Shown: one piece after another, positions 43,772 to 52,603 of the stretch
Numbering within the stretch: position 1 is the stretch's first letter
Layout: each line of letters starts with the position of its first letter
NCBI RefSeq assembly: GCF_014641075.1
Contig: NZ_BMHP01000001.1
Coordinates: forward strand, 1,116,001-1,180,000
Reading direction: 5' to 3'
Origin: Paenibacillus nasutitermitis
GTDB lineage: Bacteria > Bacillota > Bacilli > Paenibacillales > Paenibacillaceae
DNA: 64,000 nt
Notes under the pieces: model-generated
Database searches by the model: none
The model's input: the letters and a program-made list of their open reading frames with translations, nothing else
Told to the model about the DNA's origin: nothing
Program-made: the position numbers and the translations under genes

Positions 43772-44986
43772 TCATCTTGACTTTGCCGCCCTGTTCTTTC
43801 CGGCAAGCGTATGCCGCACCCAGACGGCATTAACAAGAAACAGCGCGGAGGAGACGAGGAATACGCCTCCTATACCGATCCAACCAGAAATCACACCGCC
43901 GACAAGCGGGCCAAACATGTTCCCAAGGCTAAGGGTGCTGGTATTGAAACTGTAGGCCCGCCCCTCCATTCCGTCAGGCGTGAACTTGCGGATCAGGGCA
44001 TTCACGGAGGGGATCAGCCCTCCAAGAAATACCCCCTGCAGGAATCGGAAGAGAAGCAGCTGCCAGACACTGGTTGCCACAGCTTGAGGAACGAACATTA
44101 GTGCAGCGCCGATCAGGGAAACGGCGAGTATCCGCTCCTGTCCGATCCGGTCGCTTAACCGTCCAAGCATGGGGGAGGCGAACATATTGGACATTCCCGC
44201 AGCGGCGCTTACAAGTCCGGCCCAGAAAGCTATGTTCTCGTTGGAGCCATGCAGCTGCTGGACGTAGAGGGGAAGCAGAGGCATGGGCCCGACCATAGCG
44301 AACTGAATGAGAAAGGTAACCGCGAACAAAGAGGTCAGCTGCGGAATCCGGCCAAGCTGCCGGAAACCTTCAAGCACAGATGCATTGGGCCTGGTTGCAG
44401 CCATCTTGTGATCGAAGCTTTCCTTCACGATTAACAAGGCAAGCAAGGAAGCCATAAACAGCAAAGAACCCGTCAAATAAAAAATCGGTCGGAAGCCGAT
44501 TCCGTCGGCAAGGAGCCCGCCGAGGAGAGGTCCCAGCATAGTGCCGGCAATCCCGCCGGACTGCAGGGTGCCCATGGCAAAGCCTGTCCGGTCCTTTGGC
44601 GTTGTCGCCGAAACCAGTGAAATGGCCGCAGGATTGAAGCCGGATATGGTGCCGTTGATCATACGCAGCACCAGCAAATGCCAGGGGGAGGTAGCAAACC
44701 CCATGAGCACAATAACGATCGCCATCCCGAAACCGGAGCGAAGCAGCATAACTTTGCGCCCATACCGGTCGGAGAGCTTGCCCCAGAGAGGTTGAAACAA
44801 GAAAGCTGTAACGAAGTTACCGGCGAATATAAGACCTGCCCATGTGGCGATTTCGTCAGGGTCGGTAAGACCAATGCCAGGGGACTGCAAATAGAGGGAC
44901 ATAAACGGAATAATCATCGTCATGCCGCCCATAACGAGAAATTGCCCCACCCACAAGACGGCCAGATTCTTTTTCCATTGCTCCAT
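43772..44986 (-). CDS. MFS drug exporter (MdtG/Blt-like)
   Basis: A 404-residue protein with 12 predicted membrane helices, the MFS loop motif GKLSDRYGRKVMLLRSG and the TM5 motif GGIAGTMLGPLLGG typical of drug-proton antiporters. Substrates are not predictable. ATG 44986 was chosen because GGAG precedes it and it begins a normal MFS N-terminus; the frame extends 20 codons upstream. Confidence 0.9.
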   Translation of the reverse strand: MEQWKKNLAVLWVGQFLVMGGMTMIIPFMSLYLQSPGIGLTDPDEIATWAGLIFAGNFVTAFLFQPLWGKLSDRYGRKVMLLRSGFGMAIVIVLMGFATSPWHLLVLRMINGTISGFNPAAISLVSATTPKDRTGFAMGTLQSGGIAGTMLGPLLGGLLADGIGFRPIFYLTGSLLFMASLLALLIVKESFDHKMAATRPNASVLEGFRQLGRIPQLTSLFAVTFLIQFAMVGPMPLLPLYVQQLHGSNENIAFWAGLVSAAAGMSNMFASPMLGRLSDRIGQERILAVSLIGAALMFVPQAVATSVWQLLLFRFLQGVFLGGLIPSVNALIRKFTPDGMEGRAYSFNTSTLSLGNMFGPLVGGVISGWIGIGGVFLVSSALFLVNAVWVRHTLAGKNRAAKSR

Positions 44987-45191
44987 AATCGTAGGTTCTC
45001 CAATCATTTGCTCGTCACATAAACACGGATGGAACAAGTATAGCATACCCGAATAAACAAAAGATTTAAGCGGAGCAAGTCTCTATTTGTCATATAGTTG
45101 TCATCGAAAAGCCAGGGAGAGCGGTTGTTACGCCTCATTAAAAAGGGCATAATGGTAACGAAGAGAATACGTATAGAAATGGGGAACGTCA

Positions 45192-46262
45192 ATGAGCTAC
45201 AACGATCGGTTCATCCGGGCGAGCCGGAAAGAACATGTCGATCGCGTACCCGTCTGGTATATGCGACAAGCGGGACGTTATGATCCCGAATACCGTAAAA
45301 TCAAAGAAAAATACTCGCTGCTTGAAATTTGCCAGCAGCCGGAACTTGCTGCTGAAGTCACGCTGATGCCGGTGAAAAAGCTCGGTGTGGACGCGGCAAT
45401 TCTATACTCCGATATTATGAATCCGGTCGCTTCGATTGGCATCGACTTCGATATTGTTGCAGGGGTAGGGCCGGTAATTGCCAACCCTATACAATCATCT
45501 GCCGATGTGGCCAGGCTGAAGCCTATTGATGTGGAGGGAGACCTGTCCCATATTCTGGAGACGATCCGCATACTGGACCGAGAGCTTGATGTGCCTCTTA
45601 TTACATTTGCCGGCGCGCCGTTTACAATCGCCAGTTATTTAATAGAAGGGCGACCTTCCAAGTCCTATATCCGCACTAAGACAATGATGTACAGCCAACC
45701 GGAGATTTGGCATCAACTGATGCAAAAGCTGGGCGATATGGTTATTACATACGCCCGTGCCCATATGGCGGCAGGCGGCAAAGCATTTCAATTGTTCGAC
45801 AGTTGGGTCGGAGCACTAGCCCCCCATGATTTCCGGCAGTTTGTGCTTCCGACGATCGAGCGTATTTTCTCGGAGCTATCCGACCTGGACCAGCCCAAAG
45901 TGTACTTCCCCGGCGTGGCCTCCGGCGAGCTGCTGCCGGAGCTTGGCGTACTGGAAACCGATGTTATCGGGCTGGACTGGCGTGTATCGATAACCGAGGG
46001 CAGGCGCCGTATCGGCGATCGCTATGCGGTTCAGGGGAATCTCGATCCGTATGTGCTGACGGCTCCAATGGATATTATTAAAGCCAATGCCAATCGAATC
46101 ATTGACGAGGGAATCCAACAGCCCGGATTTATCTTCAATCTGGGACACGGGTTGTTCCCGGAAGCTTCGCTTGAAAAATTGCGGGATTTGACTGCCTATA
46201 TTCATGATTATTCCGCTGAGGCGATTGCTGCAGCCGATCAGAAGGAGGGGCGCCATGTCTGA
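45192..46262 (+). CDS. hemE: Uroporphyrinogen decarboxylase
   Basis: A 356-residue enzyme of heme synthesis that removes four carboxyl groups from uroporphyrinogen III. The N-terminal signature PVWYMRQAGRYDPEYR and LFDSWVGALAPHDF are diagnostic. It heads the hemE-hemH-hemY run and overlaps hemH by 8 nt, which links translation. The ATG at 45192 has GGGGAA upstream. Confidence 0.97.
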   Translation: MSYNDRFIRASRKEHVDRVPVWYMRQAGRYDPEYRKIKEKYSLLEICQQPELAAEVTLMPVKKLGVDAAILYSDIMNPVASIGIDFDIVAGVGPVIANPIQSSADVARLKPIDVEGDLSHILETIRILDRELDVPLITFAGAPFTIASYLIEGRPSKSYIRTKTMMYSQPEIWHQLMQKLGDMVITYARAHMAAGGKAFQLFDSWVGALAPHDFRQFVLPTIERIFSELSDLDQPKVYFPGVASGELLPELGVLETDVIGLDWRVSITEGRRRIGDRYAVQGNLDPYVLTAPMDIIKANANRIIDEGIQQPGFIFNLGHGLFPEASLEKLRDLTAYIHDYSAEAIAAADQKEGRHV

Positions 46263-47184
46263 GCGTAAAACCGGAGTGCTTGTCATGTCCTATGGAACGC
46301 CAGAGACTCTTGACGGCATTGAAGAATATTATACGCATATTCGCAGGGGGAACCCCCCTACTCCCGAGCAGTTGGCAGATCTCAGTAGCCGTTATGAGGC
46401 TATTGTAGGAGGATTCTTTCCACTGAGAGAAAATACGAACCGTCAGGTGGCATGCATTCAGGACAAGCTGGATACGATGGCACCGGGGCGTTATATGTGC
46501 TATCAGGGGCTGAAGCATGCTCGTCCATACATTGAAGATGGGGTAGCAAATATGGCGGCGGACGGCATTCAAGAAGCCGTCGGCATTGTGCTTGCCCCTC
46601 ATTACTCCACCATGAGCGTGGGCAGCTACGTGAAACGGGCTATGGAAAAGGCACTGGAGCTTGGGATCGAGATGCATTTTGTAGAAAGTTATCATTTGCA
46701 TCCAAAGCTGCTTGAAGCCCTGATTAGTCGCGTAAAAACAGCCCTGAATGCTTTTGATTCTTCAAAGCCGTTGAAGGTGCTTTTTAGCGCCCACAGCTTG
46801 CCGGTTAAGATTCGGGAGATGAATGATCCCTATGAAGAGCAGCTGCTGGCAACATCGAAAGCAGTGGCCGAAGGCGCCGGTGTTGCAGATTGGGAGTTCA
46901 CCTGGCAAAGCGCGGGCCGTACACGCGAGCCTTGGCTTGGGCCGGACATTTTGGAAACGCTCAAGGATGTTGCGGAACAAGGGTATACGCAGGTATTATC
47001 GGCTCCCATCGGTTTTGTTTCCGATCATCTGGAGGTACTGTACGATCTTGATATTGAAGCTGTGGCCGCTGCGGAACCATTGGGGGTCCACTTTGCCCGT
47101 ATTGAGATGCTGAATACCGACCCTCTCTACATGGAGACGTTGGCGGAGTCCGTCATTTCGCAAGATACCTGGCGGCAAGGATAA
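46255..47184 (+). CDS. hemH: Ferrochelatase (coproporphyrin type)
   Basis: A 309-residue enzyme that inserts iron into the porphyrin. The family signatures ILFSAHSLP-type (VLFSAHSLPVKI, with the catalytic His) and WQSAGRTREPWLGPDI are present. In Bacillota it acts on coproporphyrin III. The start ATG at 46255 lies in the end of hemE, behind AAGGAGGGG; the frame is open a further 17 codons. Confidence 0.96.
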   Translation: MSERKTGVLVMSYGTPETLDGIEEYYTHIRRGNPPTPEQLADLSSRYEAIVGGFFPLRENTNRQVACIQDKLDTMAPGRYMCYQGLKHARPYIEDGVANMAADGIQEAVGIVLAPHYSTMSVGSYVKRAMEKALELGIEMHFVESYHLHPKLLEALISRVKTALNAFDSSKPLKVLFSAHSLPVKIREMNDPYEEQLLATSKAVAEGAGVADWEFTWQSAGRTREPWLGPDILETLKDVAEQGYTQVLSAPIGFVSDHLEVLYDLDIEAVAAAEPLGVHFARIEMLNTDPLYMETLAESVISQDTWRQG

Positions 47185-47217
47185 AGGCCATTTATGAGGG
47201 TAGAGGAGATGAACCAC

Positions 47218-48756
47218 ATGCGGGGAAGCGGACAACCTGATCGCTTGGTCGTCATTGGCGGCGGGATCAGCGGACTGAGCTCCGCTTTTTATTTATTGCG
47301 TGAAGCGGAAAAACGCGGACGCCGGATCGAGATTACCATCATAGATCCTGCGGAGAAGCTGGGCGGTAAAATCAATACGCTAAAGCGTGACGATTTTGTC
47401 ATTGAGCGCGGTCCGGACTCGTTTCTTGCACGCAAGAATGCCATTATTGACTTGGCTTGGGATCTGGGAATCGAGCAAGAGCTGGTAGGAACCAATCCTG
47501 CCGCCAAAAAAACCTATATCCTTCATCTGGGCAAGCTGCATCCCATGCCGACCGGGCTTGTTCTTGGCATACCGACGGAAATTTCCCCCTTTCTCAAGAC
47601 GGATTTGGTCTCTTGGGGAGGCAAGCTGAGGGCATTGCTGGATTTTGTGATTCCCGCCCGCAAGGACGAAACGGATGAAGCTCTGGGCGATTTTCTATCG
47701 CGCCGATTGGGCGACCAGATGATGGAGCGTGTTGCGGAGCCGCTCCTGGCAGGAATTTATGCAGGTGATTTGCGCAAGCTCAGCCTGCAGGCGACATTCC
47801 CGCAATTTCGAGAGGCTGAACGCAGGCATCGCAGTCTGATTCGCGGGATGAAAGCGAACAAACGTCTGGCGCCGGCTGTCGCCGCTGGGGCAAGCAAGCT
47901 CCCTGCTGCTGTACGCGGCAGCATGTTCCTGACCTTCAGGGGCGGGTTGACGACGATGATTGAAGCGCTTGAAAATGCACTTGCAGGTACAGAGCGCAGA
48001 GTCTGTACCAAAGTCGTAGCCTTCCGGCCTAACGAGCCGGTGGCGGATGAAGGTTCAGATGCCGGACAGGTCGGGGCTACGAGGATGGATACCGAAACGG
48101 GTCAGACTGTTGATCCAAGCCAGGCTTGGGCGCCTTATGACGTTCTGCTTCATACTGGTGAAATTATTCAGGCGGATGGCATTATCATTACGGCTCCCGC
48201 TTATGACGCTGTGGAGCTGCTGGATCCTCATTTGGATACGCATGCGCTGCGCGCGATTCGATATGTTTCTGTAGCCAATGTGGTGATGGCTTTTGACAAG
48301 AAGGATTTCGGAGTGGAATTCGATGGTTCGGGTTTTGTCATCCCGCGTTCGGAGGGTACCACCATTACAGCCTGTACCTGGACATCGGCGAAATGGCTGC
48401 ATACCAGTCCCGGCGATAAAGTGCTGCTGCGTTGTTATGTGGGCCGTTCCGGTGATGAAGAGGTGGTCGATCTGCCCGAATCGCAGCTTGAGGATGCGGT
48501 ACGCCGGGACATCCGCGACATTATGGGAATCACGGCAGTGCCGCTTTTCACGGAGATTACCCGGCTGCATAAATCCATGCCGCAGTATCCGGTTGGACAT
48601 GTTCAACAAATCGCCGCGCTGCGTGCGCGGATGAGCGCCAAGTTGCCAGGGGTTTTCGTGACAGGAGCTGCATTTGACGGCGTTGGCCTGCCTGATTGCA
48701 TCCGCCAGGGCAAGGAAGCCGCTGCTCGGGTCTATGAAGCGATAAGCAAGTTTTAA
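47218..48756 (+). CDS. hemY: Coproporphyrinogen III oxidase, HemY type
   Basis: A 512-residue FAD enzyme. It opens with VVIGGGISGLSSAFYLL (FAD site) and has KLGGKINTLKRDDFVIERGPDSF, then a C-terminal FVTGAAFDGVGLPDCIRQG. It oxidises the porphyrinogen in the Gram-positive heme route. ATG 47218 is chosen because GAGGAG at 47203-47208 lies 9 nt upstream; ATG 47194 and 47209 are in frame. Unusual is a ~45-residue insert around residues 275-320 (APNEPVADEGSDAGQ-like, acidic). Confidence 0.95.
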   Translation: MRGSGQPDRLVVIGGGISGLSSAFYLLREAEKRGRRIEITIIDPAEKLGGKINTLKRDDFVIERGPDSFLARKNAIIDLAWDLGIEQELVGTNPAAKKTYILHLGKLHPMPTGLVLGIPTEISPFLKTDLVSWGGKLRALLDFVIPARKDETDEALGDFLSRRLGDQMMERVAEPLLAGIYAGDLRKLSLQATFPQFREAERRHRSLIRGMKANKRLAPAVAAGASKLPAAVRGSMFLTFRGGLTTMIEALENALAGTERRVCTKVVAFRPNEPVADEGSDAGQVGATRMDTETGQTVDPSQAWAPYDVLLHTGEIIQADGIIITAPAYDAVELLDPHLDTHALRAIRYVSVANVVMAFDKKDFGVEFDGSGFVIPRSEGTTITACTWTSAKWLHTSPGDKVLLRCYVGRSGDEEVVDLPESQLEDAVRRDIRDIMGITAVPLFTEITRLHKSMPQYPVGHVQQIAALRARMSAKLPGVFVTGAAFDGVGLPDCIRQGKEAAARVYEAISKF

Positions 48757-48770
48757 GCATACGCAGCTAT

Positions 48771-48808
48771 AAATGACGAAGCGCCTGGCGCTTCGTCATT
48801 TTTTTTTG
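48771..48808 (+). terminator. Intrinsic terminator of the heme operon
   Basis: AAATGACGAAGCGC-CTG-GCGCTTCGTCATTT with a nine-T tail. Confidence 0.95.
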
Positions 48809-48953
48809 GGATGTAAGAGTATGCGGGGGCATGAAGACACAAGTTGTTTGAACGATGGCTGCAGCACTTGCAGCAAGGTTTTCCCTTGCTATAGGGGGAA
48901 GAGCGGGTTAATTGTTGAACCTATGTTCCGGACATGCGAGTCATGCTGCTTAA

Positions 48954-48985
48954 AAAGAACCGTCAGTTTCACCTGACGGTTCTTT
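48954..48985 (-). terminator. Terminator downstream of the PgpA-like gene
   Basis: AAAGAACCGTCAG ... CTGACGGTTCTTT (13-bp stem), just past the minus-strand gene that ends at 49053; TTTTTA follows on the minus strand. Confidence 0.85.
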
Positions 48986-49052
48986 GGGTTGCCGATGAAA
49001 GCTGCATTCACTTGGGGTATTATCCGCCTTCTTATACGGCAGAGACCGCCCG

Positions 49053-49592
49053 TCAGTCCAGCGGCGGGCCGATAACTTCTTCAATTTCAGCTTGTTTACG
49101 GTGGGCAATACGGCTGCTTGCCGAGGCGGCAATGGCACCTACAATATCATCTAGGAAAGTATGGCACTGTTCGCCTTCCTTATCGTTGAGCACCTTCAAG
49201 ATCCCCGGCTTCAGTTTATCAACATAACCGAAATTAGTTAATCCGATGCTGCCGTATACGTTTACGATGGATAGAGCGAGAATTTCATCGCAGCCATACA
49301 GGCCTTCGTCATTCTCAATCATTTCCTGCAGAGGGGTTAGCAGCTTGCCTTCCTCGGCGAGCATATCGAGCTGGATGCCTGTCAGAACCGCATTCTGAAC
49401 TTCCCGTTTAGACAGCACTGCTTCTATGTTCTGCTCGCATTCTTCCAAAGTGAGGCTTGGATAATACGATTGCTGTAAAAACATAACGAGTTCGGCGATT
49501 TGACTAACGGTAACGCCTCTTTTGGCAAGCCATTCCTTAGTCGTTGAAGCAACAATTCCACTGTTCAAGCTGTATAATTTCGACTTAGCCAC
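49053..49592 (-). CDS. Phosphatidylglycerophosphatase A-like protein (YutG-type)
   Basis: A 179-residue protein of the PgpA superfamily, with IENDEGLYGCDEILALSIVNVYGSIGLTNFGYVDK in pieces and FLDDIVGAIAASASSR. E. coli PgpA removes phosphate from phosphatidylglycerol-phosphate but has membrane helices; this soluble YutG-like form lacks them, so the activity is uncertain. The GTG at 49592 was chosen because AGAGGTG lies upstream; the frame stays open to an ATG at 49646. Confidence 0.82.
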   Translation of the reverse strand: MAKSKLYSLNSGIVASTTKEWLAKRGVTVSQIAELVMFLQQSYYPSLTLEECEQNIEAVLSKREVQNAVLTGIQLDMLAEEGKLLTPLQEMIENDEGLYGCDEILALSIVNVYGSIGLTNFGYVDKLKPGILKVLNDKEGEQCHTFLDDIVGAIAASASSRIAHRKQAEIEEVIGPPLD

Positions 49593-49846
49593 AGGCTCAC
49601 CTCTAGTTTCCATTTTTTTATTACCTGCAAGCAGGCGGTCAGGCATGGATGCATGGATATGCTGTAATGCTGTCTAAGGATTAGACCTGGCAAAACAATA
49701 TGCAAAAGCGCTTCATGCATCCTGGACAAAACTGGTCTAATTCACGGAGAGGGCTCGTATACATAGTACTACAAAAGAGCAACTTGTACCAAATGAATGG
49801 AAGGGCTCGCGCTTGATTATGAAGTCTACGGGGAGGAATTAGGAAC

Positions 49847-50905
49847 ATGAAACATTATCGCCTTGTTCGCCGGGCGGCGCTCGCCGGAGCGCTGGCGTTG
49901 CCCATTTTAACATCCGGCTGCGGTTTATTCACACAGGAACCAAGCGAGTCTATCGACCCGCCGCAGAGCAGCACGCAGGATGTCGGCGGCGCTATAGCCG
50001 ATGTCGGACAGGCCGCTAATCATGCAGGCGAGACACAAATGACCGTTTACCTGAAGGATCAGAATGGAATGCTGGCGCCTGTTACCGTACAGATTGCAAT
50101 GGGCGAAGGGGAGAAGGCAGGGAAGAAAGCACTGGAAATGATGGTGGATGGTGGCGCTTATAACGCAGAGCTTCCTGAAGGATTCCAGGCTGTGATCCCG
50201 AAAGGGACGGTAATCAAGGATTTTAACATCGTTCCTGATCAAAAGCTGGCAGTCGTCGATTTCTCCAAAGCATTCGGAGAATACAATGTCACGGATGAGC
50301 GGCGTATTGTGGAGTCGGTCACATGGACATTGACCAGTATGACCGATATCCAAAAGGTGGAAATCTGGATGGAGGGCGCGAAGCTCGGTGAAATGCCAGT
50401 CGATGGCATGCCGATTGACGCTCCTCTGACGAGATCGGTTGGCATTAATCTCGAAGCAGCCGACGGGGTGAACAATTACAGTCAGACAACCCCGGTCACC
50501 CTTTATTTCTCTGCTCTTACACCCAATAATGAGATGTATTACGTTCCGGTTACCAGGCTGATCAACCGCTCCGACAACCGGGCTAAATCCGCGATCGAGC
50601 AGCTGATTAGCGGACCTTCCGAAGGACGTGAGCTGACGGCTGTTATGACACCGGATGTAACGGTCAAGAATGTGACGAAGAAGGATAATATCGTAACGGT
50701 CGACCTGCAGGATGAATCCTTTGTGCCTGGACAGCAGGAGCCTGCGGAAATGCTGCAAGCCATCGTCCTGGCTCTGACGGCCAATACAGGCGCGGCTAAG
50801 GTGCAGATTAAACTTAACGGGCAAACGGATTTCACGGATACCAATAATCAATCCTACAGCAAACCCGTATCCGCTCCCGAGCATGTGAATGCTTTTAAAT
50901 CCTGA
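49847..50905 (+). CDS. gerM: GerM-domain lipoprotein, spore germination/sporulation
   Basis: A 352-residue lipoprotein: signal peptide with lipobox TSGCGL (Cys25) and two GerM domains (about residues 65-190 and 220-345), the first with LAVVDFSKAFGEY and the second with VTVDLQDESFV. B. subtilis GerM takes part in sporulation and germination and has the same two-domain form. It is followed by rph and rdgB, as in B. subtilis, which supports the name. Confidence 0.9.
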   Translation: MKHYRLVRRAALAGALALPILTSGCGLFTQEPSESIDPPQSSTQDVGGAIADVGQAANHAGETQMTVYLKDQNGMLAPVTVQIAMGEGEKAGKKALEMMVDGGAYNAELPEGFQAVIPKGTVIKDFNIVPDQKLAVVDFSKAFGEYNVTDERRIVESVTWTLTSMTDIQKVEIWMEGAKLGEMPVDGMPIDAPLTRSVGINLEAADGVNNYSQTTPVTLYFSALTPNNEMYYVPVTRLINRSDNRAKSAIEQLISGPSEGRELTAVMTPDVTVKNVTKKDNIVTVDLQDESFVPGQQEPAEMLQAIVLALTANTGAAKVQIKLNGQTDFTDTNNQSYSKPVSAPEHVNAFKS

Positions 50906-50924
50906 TTCTTCTGGCTAAAACGTT

Positions 50925-50961
50925 AAGCCCGTCCCGGGAATTAAACCCGGGCGGGCTTTTT
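50925..50961 (+). terminator. Intrinsic terminator
   Basis: AAGCCCGTCCCGGG ... CCCGGGCGGGCTTTTT, after gerM. Confidence 0.92.
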
Positions 50962-51098
50962 CATGTTCAAATCAGCACAAAGATTCCACAATAATTCCAT
51001 TCAAGGAGCCATGGTATGCAGCTGTTTTCCGGCAGGGTGCTTTTCATCTTTGTCTTTGGTAAAATGATTGAGATTGCTTAAGAGGAGGACTACATAAT

Positions 51099-51845
51099 AT
51101 GAGAACAGACGGACGTCAATGGAACCAGCTGCGGCAGGTTGCAATAACTATGAACCCCAATAAATATGCGGAAGGCTCGGTACTGATTGAATTTGGCGAC
51201 ACCAAGGTGATTTGTACGGCTTCCGTAGAGGAGCGGGTTCCCCCTTTTATGAAAGGACAGGGAAAAGGATGGATCAATGCCGAATATTCCATGCTGCCAA
51301 GGGCCACGCAATCCCGTAACCAACGGGAATCGGCAAGAGGCAAGCTTACCGGCCGCACGATGGAGATCCAGCGGCTGATTGGCCGTGCGCTGCGCTCGGT
51401 TGTGGATTTGCAAGCACTCGGAGAACGGACGATTATGCTGGATTGCGATGTGATCCAGGCGGATGGAGGTACCCGAACGACGTCGATTACAGGCGCTTTT
51501 ATTGCAATGGCAATTGCCGTCAACAAGCTTTCTAAAACGGTGGACTACGGGAAATACCCGATTACCGATTTTCTGGCGTCTGTCAGTGTAGGCGTTATTC
51601 AGGAAAAGACGCTGCTGGATCTCAATTATGAAGAAGATTCCAAAGCGAAGGTCGATATGAATGTAGTGATGACCGGATCCGGTAAATTCGTTGAGGTTCA
51701 GGGAACCGGAGAAGAAGCGCCGTTCACAAGACAGGAGCTCGATGGTCTGCTTGGCGCCGCTGAGGAAGGTATTCAGTCCTTGATCGCCAAGCAGCGCGAT
51801 GTCCTGGGACCAATGGGCAGCCGAATCGGAGCTTCACGCATATGA
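51099..51845 (+). CDS. rph: Ribonuclease PH
   Basis: A 248-residue phosphorolytic exoribonuclease that trims tRNA 3' ends. The start [13 protein letters not shown] and the body [20 protein letters not shown], plus [13 protein letters not shown], are diagnostic. AGAGGAGGAC precedes the ATG. ATGA overlap joins it to rdgB. Confidence 0.97.
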   Translation: MRTDGRQWNQLRQVAITMNPNKYAEGSVLIEFGDTKVICTASVEERVPPFMKGQGKGWINAEYSMLPRATQSRNQRESARGKLTGRTMEIQRLIGRALRSVVDLQALGERTIMLDCDVIQADGGTRTTSITGAFIAMAIAVNKLSKTVDYGKYPITDFLASVSVGVIQEKTLLDLNYEEDSKAKVDMNVVMTGSGKFVEVQGTGEEAPFTRQELDGLLGAAEEGIQSLIAKQRDVLGPMGSRIGASRI

Positions 51846-52498
51846 CGGCAGGCGGCACGGTTGTTGTTGCGACGAAAAATGCCGGCAAAGTACGAGAATT
51901 TGCCCATGCATTCGGTAAAATGGGATTGCAGGTTGTCAGCATGTTCGATTACCCCGATCTCCCTGATATTGTCGAGGATGGGGCTACCTTCAGCGAGAAT
52001 GCGCGCAAGAAAGCGAAGACCGTTGCAGAAGCGCTGCACATGATGGTGCTGGCCGATGATTCGGGACTTGAAGTAGAGGCGCTTGGTGGCAGGCCAGGCA
52101 TCTATTCCGCTCGTTATGCAGGAGAAAGTGCAAGCGATGCACTTAACAATGCCAAGCTGCTTGATGAATTGGCGTTGGAAGGGGCTGCCGTTCAAAGGGA
52201 TACGGTCCAGGGCAGTATTCCTCAAAACGATTCCCTGCTGCTCAGCAAAGCGAGGTTTGTATGCGCGCTCGCCTTGTATAATCCGTCCAGCGGATCGTTT
52301 GTCGAGGCGGAAGGGACGGTTGAAGGTTTCATCACCGACACGCCCTCCGGAGCTGGGGGATTCGGATATGATCCTTTGTTCTGGCTGGCTTCCCATGGAA
52401 GAACGATGGCGGAGCTGTCCAAGGATGAGAAGCAGGCGATCAGCCATCGTGGACAAGCTCTGGCATCATTGCTGATTCAACTGGAGAACGCCCAATAA
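51842..52498 (+). CDS. rdgB: XTP/dITP diphosphatase (non-canonical NTP pyrophosphatase)
   Basis: A 218-residue housecleaning enzyme that hydrolyses dITP and XTP. The N-terminal [13 protein letters not shown], central [25 protein letters not shown] and C-terminal FGYDPLFW and ISHRGQAL are family signatures. It overlaps the rph stop by 4 nt. A strong terminator follows at 52541. Confidence 0.96.
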   Translation: MTAGGTVVVATKNAGKVREFAHAFGKMGLQVVSMFDYPDLPDIVEDGATFSENARKKAKTVAEALHMMVLADDSGLEVEALGGRPGIYSARYAGESASDALNNAKLLDELALEGAAVQRDTVQGSIPQNDSLLLSKARFVCALALYNPSSGSFVEAEGTVEGFITDTPSGAGGFGYDPLFWLASHGRTMAELSKDEKQAISHRGQALASLLIQLENAQ

Positions 52499-52540
52499 AA
52501 ACGGAGCGCAATCCGTTCCGTCAGGTTTAAAGCCATAAAT

Positions 52541-52591
52541 AATAGCCCGCGGCATGTGTAATAAGCGTTCTGCCGCAGGGCTATTTTTTTT
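52541..52591 (+). terminator. Intrinsic terminator, possibly bidirectional
   Basis: AATAGCCCGCGGCA ... TGCCGCAGGGCTATT with an eight-T tail, between rdgB and the convergent asnB. Confidence 0.88.
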
Positions 52592-52603
52592 GTGCCAAAT
52601 ATA